Assembly (NCBI RefSeq): GCF_042680565.1
Contig: NZ_JBHUEJ010000031.1
Coordinates: forward strand, 1 to 64,000
Source: Ottowia flava
Lineage (GTDB): Bacteria; Pseudomonadota; Gammaproteobacteria; Burkholderiales; Burkholderiaceae_C
Direction of reading: 5' to 3'
Length of the DNA: 64,000 bases
Shown: positions 7,406 through 16,600 of the stretch, one piece after another
How positions within the stretch are numbered: the stretch's first letter is position 1
How the letters are laid out: every line of letters starts with the position of its first letter
The notes under the pieces: generated by a model
Told to the model about the DNA's origin: nothing
Databases searched by the model: none
Seen by the model: only the letters and a program-made list of their open reading frames with translations
Translations under genes and position numbers: made by a program

Positions 7406-8703
7406 TCTCGGAAGGCTTCGCGTGCCGCGTCCAGGGTGGCGTCGATGTCTGCGTCGCTGTGGGCGCCGCTCACGAAGCCCGCCTCGTACAGCGCCGGGGC
7501 GATGTACACGCCGCGGTCGAGCAGGGCGTGGAACAGCTGGTTGAAGTGCTCGCCGTTGCTCTTCATGACTTCGGTGTAGTTCTGCGGCAGCGTGGGCAGC
7601 AGGAAGAAGCCGAACATGCCGCCCTGACAGTCGGCCACGAAGGGCACGCCTTCTTCGGCGGCGACGGTTTTCAGGCCGTCGACCAGGCGCTGCGTCTTGG
7701 CGCTGAGCGACTCGAAGAAGCCCGGGCGCTTGATCTCGCGCAGCGTGGCCAGGCCGCAGGCGGTGGCGACGGGGTTGCCCGACAGCGTGCCGGCTTGGTA
7801 AACGGGGCCGAGCGGCGCGAGCTGTTCCATGACGCTGCGCTTGCCGCCGAAGGCCGCCAGCGGCATGCCGCCGCCGATGACCTTGCCCATGACGGTGATG
7901 TCGGGCTCGAAGCCGGGGATCGCCTGCGCGTACACGCTTTGCGCGCTGCCCAGGGCGACGCGGCAGCCGGTCATGACCTCGTCGTAGATCAGCAGCGCGC
8001 CGTGCTGGGTGCACAGCTCGCGGCAGCGGCGGGTGAATTCGACGCTGGCGCGCACGAAGTTCATATTCCCGGCGATCGGCTCCATGATCAGGCCGGCGAT
8101 GGCAGGGCCGTGCTCGGCAAAGGCCTCCTCCAGCTGGGCGACGTTGTTGTACTCGAGCACCAGGGTGTGCTGCACCACTTCGGGCGGTACACCGGCGCTG
8201 GTGGGGTTGCCGAAGGTCGCCAGACCCGAGCCGGCCTTGACCAGCAGCGCATCGGCGTGGCCGTGGTAGCAGCCCTCGAACTTGATGATCTTGTCGCGGC
8301 CGGTGGCGCCGCGCGCCAGGCGGATGGCGCTCATGCCGGCCTCGGTGCCGGAGCTGACCAGGCGCACCATCTCCATCGACGGCACGAGCGAGAGGATTTC
8401 CTCGGCCAGCTCGATCTCGCGCTCGGTCGGCGCGCCGAACGAAAAGCCTTGTTCGGCCGCCTTGCGCACGGCTTCCAGCACAGCCGGGTGGCCGTGGCCC
8501 AGGATCATCGGGCCCCAGGAGCCGATGTAGTCGATGTAGCGCTGGTCGTTGGCGTCCCAGAAATAGGCGCCGTGGGCGCGCTGCACGAAGCGGGGCGTGC
8601 CGCCCACGGCGCGGAAGGCGCGCACGGGTGAGTTGACGCCGCCCGGGATCACGAGGCGCGCGCGCGCCATCAGGGCGTCGTTCAGATCAGTGTTGGATGT
8701 CAT
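7390..8703 (-). CDS. hemL: Glutamate-1-semialdehyde 2,1-aminomutase
   Basis: A 437-residue PLP-dependent class III aminotransferase that makes 5-aminolevulinate, the tetrapyrrole precursor, from glutamate semialdehyde (C5 pathway). Key motifs are IPGGVNSPVRAF (19-30), LVSSGTEA (117-122), FEGCYHGHAD (142-151), YDEVMTG (240-246) and the PLP lysine K274 in VMGKVIGGGMP. Length and motifs are full. I chose the ATG at 8703, which gives a 17-nt overlap with the upstream thiD-like gene and suggests a two-gene operon. Its last residues and stop codon lie in repeat A5. Confidence 0.96.
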   Translation of the reverse strand: MTSNTDLNDALMARARLVIPGGVNSPVRAFRAVGGTPRFVQRAHGAYFWDANDQRYIDYIGSWGPMILGHGHPAVLEAVRKAAEQGFSFGAPTEREIELAEEILSLVPSMEMVRLVSSGTEAGMSAIRLARGATGRDKIIKFEGCYHGHADALLVKAGSGLATFGNPTSAGVPPEVVQHTLVLEYNNVAQLEEAFAEHGPAIAGLIMEPIAGNMNFVRASVEFTRRCRELCTQHGALLIYDEVMTGCRVALGSAQSVYAQAIPGFEPDITVMGKVIGGGMPLAAFGGKRSVMEQLAPLGPVYQAGTLSGNPVATACGLATLREIKRPGFFESLSAKTQRLVDGLKTVAAEEGVPFVADCQGGMFGFFLLPTLPQNYTEVMKSNGEHFNQLFHALLDRGVYIAPALYEAGFVSGAHSDADIDATLDAAREAFRELPKA

Positions 8704-9643
8704 TGGAAGGGTTGGGGATGTGAATCGGGGGTTCGCCCTGCGGGGCATCGCCCTCGGCCTCGGCCGGGTCGTCGGATTCGGCCCAGAACAGGCGGTCGGC
8801 TACGGCGCGACCCATGCCGGGGTGAAAACCGTGGTCCAGCGCCTGGTCCAGGTACTGCAGTGCCTCGGCGGTGGCATGCGTCAGCTCGCTGCCAGTGGCC
8901 AGCAGGGCCGCCAAGGCTGCCGAGAGGATATCGCCTGCGCCCATGAAGCCGGCTTCGATGCGCTCGAAGGCCTGGCTGAACAGTTCGGCATCCGGCGAGG
9001 CGAGCACATTGCCGACCCGGTCGCCTTCCAGGGCCAGGCCCGTGACCAGCAGGTAGGGCACGCCGTGCGCGGCGGCAGCGCGGGCCAGCTCGGTGGGCCG
9101 GGCGCGCCGGTCGGTGGTCGACTCCGGCAGCAGCCAGTGCCGCAGCGTGGTGTTGTTGCCCACCAACACGGCGGTCTGGGGCAGCAGCAGGTCGCGCAGG
9201 GCGTCAAGGTAGGTTTCGATCTCCGGCTCATCCCACCACGACAGGTCGGGCAGAAAGGCGATGACAGGCACGTCGGCGTAGTCGGCAGCAAACGCCGCCA
9301 CCATCGCCACCGCTTCGGCGCTGCCCAGAAAACCTACCTTGATGGTCTGCAGCGGGACGTCCTCCGCCACCGCGCGCGCCTGCTCGTCTATGGCGGAGGC
9401 GGGGAACGCGACCCAGCCGGACGCGTCGCGCGTGTCGCGCAGGTAGGCGCCAGTCGCCACCGGCAGCGCATGCGTGCCGATGGAGGCCATGACCAGAGCG
9501 TCGCTGGTCAGGCCGCCAGCACCCACGGCGTCGTTGGCGTTGAAGCTGAGTACACAGGGAAGGGTGTCTTCGCCGGGTGTGTGCGCTGACTTGTCGTTAT
9601 CTTGCGACGGTTGCATCACTTGCATTAGGCCATCAGGCAACAT
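8687..9643 (-). CDS. thiD: Divergent ThiD-like HMP / HMP-phosphate kinase
   Basis: A 318-residue ribokinase-fold protein. The substrate loop NANDAVGAGGLTSDALVMAS corresponds to the usual GSDxxGGAGIQAD of ThiD, and the C-terminal catalytic loop reads GFMGAGDILSAA, with the aspartate in GAGD acting as base. ThiD phosphorylates hydroxymethylpyrimidine and its phosphate in thiamine synthesis. The loop is diverged, and both ends carry extensions (about 25 residues at the N-terminus and a long acidic C-terminus), so another pyrimidine- or sugar-type substrate is possible. Start choice among the Met codons at 9643, 9625 and 9616 is unresolved. It overlaps hemL by 17 nt. Confidence 0.75.
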   Translation of the reverse strand: MLPDGLMQVMQPSQDNDKSAHTPGEDTLPCVLSFNANDAVGAGGLTSDALVMASIGTHALPVATGAYLRDTRDASGWVAFPASAIDEQARAVAEDVPLQTIKVGFLGSAEAVAMVAAFAADYADVPVIAFLPDLSWWDEPEIETYLDALRDLLLPQTAVLVGNNTTLRHWLLPESTTDRRARPTELARAAAAHGVPYLLVTGLALEGDRVGNVLASPDAELFSQAFERIEAGFMGAGDILSAALAALLATGSELTHATAEALQYLDQALDHGFHPGMGRAVADRLFWAESDDPAEAEGDAPQGEPPIHIPNPSNDIQH

Positions 9644-9743
9644 CAGACAGTATTTCGGCGCCTTGATGCGACAAAGTGCCGAGCGCTTACAACACCGCTG
9701 GATACAATCAATTGCATTCTACGCACGTGCAACTTAAGCTGTA

Positions 9744-9914
9744 ATGAATTCAAGGACGTGGATGTGTTTGATCTGCGGCTGGCTCTACGAGGAGAGTGAG
9801 GGCGCGCCCGATCATGGTATCGCGCCAGGGACGCCATGGGAGGAAGTGCCCATGAACTGGACTTGCCCCGAGTGCGGGGCCAGGAAGGACGATTTCGAAA
9901 TGGTTCAGATCTGA
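9744..9914 (+). CDS. rubA: Rubredoxin
   Basis: A 56-residue rubredoxin, a small one-iron electron carrier. The two knuckles that ligate iron are visible: CLICGWLYEESEG (8-20) and CPECGARKDDF (41-51). The length matches the family (50-56). The ATG at 9744 follows a 100-bp gap shared with the divergent thiD-like gene, so both promoters lie there. The next gene downstream is pilG. The electron partner cannot be deduced from the window. Confidence 0.93.
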   Translation: MNSRTWMCLICGWLYEESEGAPDHGIAPGTPWEEVPMNWTCPECGARKDDFEMVQI

Positions 9915-10002
9915 GCTCCCCAGGAGCTCGGTCTGGTTCTGTGTGCAGGTAAGGGCGGCTGGCTTCGGTCACCCGGTACAGAAACAAGGTCGTGAGGGTT
10001 CA

Positions 10003-10377
10003 ATGGCTCAAAAGCGCGTGCTCGTCATTGATGACAGCAACACCATTCGGCGCAGCGCCGAGATTTTCCTCAAGCAGGGTGGCCATGAGGTCATGCTTGC
10101 GGAGGATGGCTTCGATGCGCTGGCCAAGGTCAACGATGCCCAGCCCGATCTGATCTTCTGCGACATCCTGATGCCACGCTTGGATGGTTACCAGACCTGC
10201 GCGATCATCAAGCGTAACGAAAAGTTCTCCGCTACGCCCATTGTCATGCTGTCGTCCAAAGATGGCGTCTTCGACAAGGCCAGAGGTCGGATGGTGGGCT
10301 CGCAGGACTACCTGACCAAGCCATTTACCAAGGACCAACTGCTGCAGGCGGTAGAGCAGTTTGGCGCGGCGAACTGA
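10003..10377 (+). CDS. pilG: Twitching motility response regulator PilG
   Basis: A 124-residue single-domain CheY-like receiver of the Pil-Chp system, which controls type IV pilus extension. Acidic residues D10/D11 (VLVIDDSNT) and the phospho-acceptor D54 (IFCDILMP) are present, as is the lysine in YLTKPF. I chose the ATG at 10003, since a GTG-type extension upstream would add 20 non-family residues. It is first in the co-linear pilG-H-I-J-L set. Confidence 0.95.
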   Translation: MAQKRVLVIDDSNTIRRSAEIFLKQGGHEVMLAEDGFDALAKVNDAQPDLIFCDILMPRLDGYQTCAIIKRNEKFSATPIVMLSSKDGVFDKARGRMVGSQDYLTKPFTKDQLLQAVEQFGAAN

Positions 10378-10388
10378 GGAGAACTGAA

Positions 10389-10754
10389 ATGACGATTCGC
10401 AATGTCCTGATCGTGGACGATTCCAAGACGGAAATCATGTTCCTGAGCGAGATGCTCAAGAAGGCTGGCTACAGCGTGACGTCGGCCGAGAACGCAGAGG
10501 ATGCGCACCGCCGCCTGGAGGCGGCCAAACCCGACCTGATTCTGATGGATGTGGTGATGCCCGGCCAGAACGGCTTTCAGCTTACCCGGGCGATTGCCCG
10601 CGACCCCAGGTTTGCCGACGTGCCCATCATCATGTGTACCAGCAAGAACCAGGAAACCGACCGCGTCTGGGGCATGCGCCAAGGCGCACGCGACTACATC
10701 ACCAAGCCGGTGGATCAGGCCGAGTTGATGGCCAAGATCAAGGCGCTGGGCTGA
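10389..10754 (+). CDS. pilH: Twitching motility response regulator PilH
   Basis: A 121-residue stand-alone receiver. It shows the acidic pair D10/D11 (VLIVDDSKT), phospho-acceptor D54 (ILMDVVMPG), and the switch region MCTSKNQETDRVWGMRQGARDYITKP. PilH opposes or drains phosphate from PilG signalling and is linked to pilus retraction. It begins 11 nt after pilG with a GAGGAGAAC ribosome site. Confidence 0.95.
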   Translation: MTIRNVLIVDDSKTEIMFLSEMLKKAGYSVTSAENAEDAHRRLEAAKPDLILMDVVMPGQNGFQLTRAIARDPRFADVPIIMCTSKNQETDRVWGMRQGARDYITKPVDQAELMAKIKALG

Positions 10755-10761
10755 TTGCGGC

Positions 10762-11292
10762 ATGTCGAACAAGCAGGCCCTTCGGGAATTCCAGAGCCGT
10801 CTGGCTCAACGCCTTCAATCCGCGCGCATGTCGGGTGTGTCGGCGTCATGGCTGGCCGTCGAGGCCGGCTCCCGGCGCCTGTTGTTTCCTCTCAGCCACG
10901 CTGGCGAGATATTTTCGTGGACCGACGTCCAATCGGTGCCCTACACGCATGAGTGGTTCTTGGGTGTAGCCAACCTGCGCGGTGGATTGCATGGTGTGGT
11001 GGATCTGGCCGCGTTTGTCGAAGCCGGCGACGCGATCCGGCGCAGCGAACTGGAACTCTCCCAGTCGCGCCTGGTGGCCCTGAATCCCATGCTGGATACC
11101 AACTGCGCAGTGCTCGTCGACCGACTCCAGGGCTTGCGCACGGCAGAGGCATTCGCTTCGTCGTCCCCGGCGGACGGAGAGTTGCCGCCTTATTTCGGTC
11201 CAACCTTCATCGATCTGGATGGCGCCCAGTGGCAGGAAATCAACCTGCAGGCTCTGTCACAGCATCAGCCGTTTCTCGGTATTGGCGTCTAG
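10762..11292 (+). CDS. pilI: CheW-like scaffold protein PilI
   Basis: A 176-residue CheW-domain protein that couples the receptor PilJ to the kinase ChpA/PilL. The fold is recognisable from SRRLLFPLSHAGEIF, WFLGVANLRGGLHGVVDL and the C-terminal hydrophobic strand segment. It starts 7 nt after pilH, consistent with one transcript. Confidence 0.92.
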   Translation: MSNKQALREFQSRLAQRLQSARMSGVSASWLAVEAGSRRLLFPLSHAGEIFSWTDVQSVPYTHEWFLGVANLRGGLHGVVDLAAFVEAGDAIRRSELELSQSRLVALNPMLDTNCAVLVDRLQGLRTAEAFASSSPADGELPPYFGPTFIDLDGAQWQEINLQALSQHQPFLGIGV

Positions 11293-11310
11293 TTAATCCA
11301 AGGTTTCATC

Positions 11311-13563
11311 ATGGCAAACCCTCTTTCCAATCTGTTCAAGAAAAAGCCGCAGGATGGCCTCGCCCAAGGCGAGGAACTCGCCATGCAGGATGGCGCGCGC
11401 GTGGCGCCACCGGCGTCTGACTATGAATCGCGCGTTCCTATGGACAGCACCGTCATGATTTCGGCCATGGAGGAGCCCGACGAGCAGCCCGTGTCGAATG
11501 AGGAGGTGTTCGCGGTCCCGGTACTCGGTACGCGCACTGCCGCGCAGCACCAGCGAATTCTTTCGATCCTCCTGGTGCTGTCGTTCCTCGTGCTGACGGC
11601 GGCGGTGTATTGGGTGGTATCGCAGACCAACCGCGCCGCTGCGCAGGTGGGTGCAACGGGCCAGGCGCTGATGCAGTCGCAACGGGTGGCGAAGTCGGTG
11701 TCGCAGGCGCTGGTCGGTAGCCCAGAAGCTTTTGCGGAACTGAAGGAGAGTTCGGCAGCGCTCACGAGCAACGTCGAGGGTCTCAAGAGCGGCAATGCCA
11801 TGGTGACGCCGCTGGATGCCAGCCACGCTGATGCGTTGAGCAAGATATCTACGCTGGTAGACCGTGCCGATAAGAATGCTGCAGTGGTGCTCGGCCAGCA
11901 AAAAACCCTGACCCAGGTTGGTTCCTCATTGCGTTCGGTGGGGCGCCAGTCGTCTGATCTGCTCGAGGTGGCCGAAACCATCTCCTCGCTGAAGCTGCAA
12001 CAGAATGCCCCGCCTGCCGAAATTTCGGCTGCCGGCCAGCTGGTGATGTTGACCCAGCGCATCGGCAAGTCTGCCAACGAATTCATGACTATGGAAGGCG
12101 TGAGCCCCGAGGCCGTGTTCCTGTTGGGCAAGGATCTGAACTCCTTCAGGGAAATCGCCCAGGGCCTGCTGGACGGCAGTCAGGAACTGCGTCTGGCCCC
12201 GGCACGTGACGAACAGACCCGCGAGCGTCTGGGTGCGCTGCTGAAGATGTACGAGGAAACGCGTACTTTGGCCGGCGGCATCCTAGGCAACCTGCAGGGC
12301 TTGGTGTCTGCGCGCGAAGCACAGACCGCCGTGGTCGCCGACAGCGAACCATTGCGCAAAGACCTGGAAGCCCTGCAGACCAGCCTGTCGTCGGCATCTG
12401 GTTTGAGTTGGGAAAGCTTCCTTATGCTGGTGGTGCCTGCACTGGTAGCCGTGCTTGCTGCGGTGGGCTTCGGTTACGTGCAGTTGCGTGAAAGTCGACA
12501 ACGCCAGGGACTGGCAGAACTGCAGCGCCACTCTGCTGAGCAGCAGCAGCAGGAAAGCAAGCGCGTCAACGACGCCAACCAGGCTGCCATTCTTCGCCTG
12601 ATGAACGAGTTGCAGACGGTGGCCGAAGGCGATCTGACGCAGGAAGCCACGGTGACTGAAGACATTACTGGTGCCATCGCAGACTCCGTGAACTACACGG
12701 TGGAGGAACTGCGCTCACTGGTGGGCAACGTGCAGAGCACGGCAACACGAGTTGCCCAGACGACGTCGCGTGTGGAATCCACGTCGACCGAACTGCTCGC
12801 CACGTCGACCGAGCAGCTGCGCGAAATTCGCGAAACCGGCCAGTCGGTTCTGGACATGGCAGCACGCATTAACGACGTGTCCTCTCAGGCGCAGGAGTCG
12901 GCTTCGGTGGCTCGCCAATCTCTGATGGCCGCAGAATCGGGCCTGACCGCGGTGCAGAACGCCATCGGCGGTATGAATGCCATTCGCGACCAAATTCAGG
13001 AAACGTCCAAGCGGATCAAGCGGCTGGGCGAATCGTCGCAGGAGATTGGTGAAATCACCGAACTGATTGCCGACATTACGGAGCAGACGAACGTGTTGGC
13101 ACTGAACGCTGCCATCCAGGCCGCGTCTGCCGGTGAAGCAGGCCGAGGCTTCTCGGTGGTTGCAGAAGAGGTTCAGCGACTGGCCGAGCGCTCTGGCGAC
13201 GCCACGCGACAGATTGCAGCGCTGGTGAAGGCGATTCAGACGGACACGCAGGATGCGGTGGCCGCCATGGAGCGCTCCACGCAGGGTGTGGTGGAAGGAG
13301 CACGGCTGTCGGACAATGCTGGTACGGCCCTGTCCGAGATCGACCAGGTGTCACGCAAGCTGGCCGACCTGATTGAACAGATTTCGTCTTCGGCTTCCAA
13401 GGAGGCCGGTCAGGCGAACGAGGTGGCTAGCAATATCCAGCACATTTTTGCGGTGACGGAGCAGACTGGCGAGAGCACCCGGACGACGGCCAACCAAGTT
13501 CGCGAACTGGCCCGTATGGCCGACGAACTGCGCCAGTCGGTGGCGCGTTTCAAGATCGCCTGA
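11311..13563 (+). CDS. pilJ: Methyl-accepting chemotaxis protein PilJ
   Basis: A 750-residue inner-membrane chemoreceptor of the Pil-Chp pathway. A cytoplasmic N-terminus of about 80 residues precedes TM1 (about 83-104). A long periplasmic helical sensor with a PilJ domain follows, then TM2 (about 368-392), a HAMP-like linker and the signalling domain. The conserved hairpin tip is NVLALNAAIQAASAGEAGRG, followed by VVAEEVQRLAERSG. There is no obvious C-terminal pentapeptide for CheR/CheB tethering, and pilK/chpB methylation genes are absent here. It lies 18 nt after pilI. Confidence 0.95.
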   Translation: MANPLSNLFKKKPQDGLAQGEELAMQDGARVAPPASDYESRVPMDSTVMISAMEEPDEQPVSNEEVFAVPVLGTRTAAQHQRILSILLVLSFLVLTAAVYWVVSQTNRAAAQVGATGQALMQSQRVAKSVSQALVGSPEAFAELKESSAALTSNVEGLKSGNAMVTPLDASHADALSKISTLVDRADKNAAVVLGQQKTLTQVGSSLRSVGRQSSDLLEVAETISSLKLQQNAPPAEISAAGQLVMLTQRIGKSANEFMTMEGVSPEAVFLLGKDLNSFREIAQGLLDGSQELRLAPARDEQTRERLGALLKMYEETRTLAGGILGNLQGLVSAREAQTAVVADSEPLRKDLEALQTSLSSASGLSWESFLMLVVPALVAVLAAVGFGYVQLRESRQRQGLAELQRHSAEQQQQESKRVNDANQAAILRLMNELQTVAEGDLTQEATVTEDITGAIADSVNYTVEELRSLVGNVQSTATRVAQTTSRVESTSTELLATSTEQLREIRETGQSVLDMAARINDVSSQAQESASVARQSLMAAESGLTAVQNAIGGMNAIRDQIQETSKRIKRLGESSQEIGEITELIADITEQTNVLALNAAIQAASAGEAGRGFSVVAEEVQRLAERSGDATRQIAALVKAIQTDTQDAVAAMERSTQGVVEGARLSDNAGTALSEIDQVSRKLADLIEQISSSASKEAGQANEVASNIQHIFAVTEQTGESTRTTANQVRELARMADELRQSVARFKIA

Positions 13564-13640
13564 GTGACAGCGGCGCCCGCCCATTGCGCGGGCCGGTCCT
13601 GTAACAAGGAATCGGGTTTGCTTTCGGAGTACAAGAATCC

Positions 13641-16600
13641 ATGGTGACGAACGGCCAGATCAGGACCGAGGAGTCGAGCGGTTTCGTGGCAGGTGACCTT
13701 GGGCCGCTGGCCTGGGTTCTTGACGAGACGCGGAAGTCGATTGACCTTGCGACCAAGTCGCTCAAGCGCTATGCACGTGATGCGGAGGCCGCACGGGGTG
13801 TGGACCTTGCAGCCGTCGACGCAAGTCAGCTTCGGATTGCCCGTCAGCATCTGCACCAGGTGGTGGGTGCGCTGGAGATGGTGGGCCAGAGTGTTGCCGC
13901 ACAAATGGTGCGCGCCATGGAAACGGCGGTGCAGCAATATGTGCTCCGCCCCGAATCCTGCACCGAGGCCGATGCTGCCAAGCTGGAGCATGCGGGCTTC
14001 GCTCTGGTTGACTACCTTGAAAACCAGCTGAGCGACAAGCCGCGCGCAGCGCTCGGCCTGTTTCCGCAATACAGGCAGATGCTGGAGATGGCCGGCGCCG
14101 ACCGCATCCATCCGGCGGACTTGTGGGATCACGCATGGCAATGGGCAGATCCAGCGACGCCGGCGGCTGCTCAACGCATCGCCTACGGTCCCGAGATTCG
14201 TGGCCGCCTCGACCAGCGTGTTCTCAAGATCATGAAGCGGGGGGACGTCAACGCGGCGTCAGAACTTGGTGTCATTGCGCTCGGTCTGGCGGATGGCGAA
14301 GCCGCACGCCATCCGGTGATCTTCTGGAAGTTGTCGGCTGCGTTTTTTGAAGCGCTTGCCAAGGCTCTGGTGCCGATGGATGTCTACGCCAAGAGGGCGG
14401 CATCGCGCATCTTGCTTCAGTACACGTCGCTCGCTCGCGGCGATCAAAGCGTGTCGGAGCGGCTCGCCCAAGATCTGCTGTTCTTCGTTGCGCAATCTCG
14501 GCCAGCTGCTAGTTCGCCAGCGCCCGTCGTTGCGGCAGTGAAGCAGGCCTGGGGGCTTGATAGCTACTTGCCCGTGACGTACGAGGAGCCTGCGTTCGGA
14601 CTCTATGATCCCGCGGTTCTGGCTCAGGCTCGTCGGCGAGTTGAATCGGTCAAGGAAAACTGGTCTGCCCTCGCTGGGGGTGACATGGCCCGTCTCAAGG
14701 CCTGTGTCGATCAGTTCGGCTTGGTGGTCGAGTCGCTCAACAAGCTGCACGCCAACGGTCGACCTATGTCGGATGCGCTGACGCGCGTGGCCCAGCAAGT
14801 TGCCCATTCTGCACAACCCCCCAGTCCAGAGCTGTCCATGGAGACAGCGACAGCCGTTCTTTTCTTGGAAGCATCCTTCACGGACTTTCAGCCCGCAGAT
14901 GCGCTGTTCACTCAACGGTTGATCCAGCTGGCGGAGCGACTCGACGCGGTGCGGACCCACCACGCAGCGCCTGCGCTGGAGCCGTGGATGGAGGAGCTCT
15001 ACCGCAGCTTCAGTGATCGCCAGACCATGGGTACGGTGATTGGCGAATTGCGCGCGACGCTGAGCGAGATAGAACAGCATCTGGACCAGTTCTTCCGTCA
15101 TCCTGTCAACAAGGACGTGTTGAACTCTGTCCCTGGGCTGATGGGTCAAATGAAGGGTGTGCTGTCGGTTCTTGGGCTGGATCAGGCAGCGTTGGCGGTC
15201 ACGCGCATGCGCGAGACCGTGGAAAGCTTGCTCACGTCCGATCAAGAGCCAGCCCCTTCTGGCAGTACGGCGCAGTTCGAAAAGCTCGGGACCAACGCAG
15301 GTGCGCTCGGCTTCCTGATCGATATGATGGGTTATCAGCCCGTCTTGGCGCGCCGTCTGTTCGTCTTCGATGTCGACGCAGGGGAGTTGCGCCATGTGTC
15401 CGGGCGTGAGAAGGTGCCAGCCGTCGACGCCGTCAAGCCGCAGGTTCTCGACCTTGAACTGGATTTGTCCGATGACGTTGGACCAGCCTCCGATTTCGAC
15501 CGGTTGAGCGAGTTGGAGCCAGAGGTGCTGCCTGGCCAACTTGAGCAACTGGCTGCCCGGGCTGCGCTCGAGGAGAAGCCGGCGCTGGCGCAGGCCGCCG
15601 CTCATGCGGCCGATCTCGCGCGGCGTCAGGACAGCGACCAACTTCCTGGTGCCCTGGAATCCGTGTCCGCCGCTGCTGGGGCGCCAGCCCCACCTTTGGC
15701 TGTTGGCCCTTCGGCCGAAACAGGATTTGAAGATGACGATGATCTCCTTGACATCTTCCTCGAAGAGGCGCGTGAGGTGGTTCAGAATGGGCAGGAGGCC
15801 GTTGCGGTTCTGCGCAACGCACCTGCGGACGGCGAGCAACTGACCACTCTGCGAAGGGCGTTCCATACGCTCAAGGGCAGTTCACGCATGGTTGGGCTGT
15901 CCGAGTTTGGAGAAGCGGCCTGGTCCATGGAGCAGGTCCTAAATGCCTGGCTGGCGGAACAGAAGCCTGCATCTGAGGCCCTCGCCGCCGTGGCTGGTGA
16001 GACCTTGCAAGGGTTTGCTGGCTGGATCGAGGATATCGCGGGCAAGCGCGCCGATCATTGGCAGGCGGCGCCCTTCCAATTGGTGGCGGACGCTCTTCGC
16101 CAGGATGGACAGCAGTTGCCCCTGATGTTGCCGGGCGAAGTGGTCAAGCCTGCATCTAACACGCCGTCGGTTGATCTAAGCATCATCGGTGGCCAAGACG
16201 GCACCGACGCGGCGTTGAGCGTTGAGGCACCTGAGTCCCAAGACAGCGACACGCGGTTGATTGGCGAACTGGCACAGCCAGCATCTAGGACGCCAGACAG
16301 TCTTCCCGCGCTCGCCGGATTCGAACTGCCTGACCTCAGCCTGCCTCCCGAGCCTGAGCAGCGGACGCCGGACGCTTCCTCGCCTATGTTCGCGTCGGAC
16401 GTGCCGGAGTGGTCGGACGAGGATTTTGACCTCGAAGGGACCATCGAAGCGGTCGATCTGGACGGCTCCGTCGTTCCAGTGTCGGAGCCGGTGGCGGTTG
16501 ACGGCGTCCTCCTGCCCAAGCATGAGGCTGAAGAGTTTCAAGGCGACGCAGAAGGTGTTCAAGGTGTCGCCGTCCTGGCGACGGATGAGCCTATCGTCGG

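Noticed and set aside
14259..15866. A 535-codon antisense frame inside pilL
   Set aside because: It is a shadow of a 6-kb real gene; no ribosome site or domain was seen.
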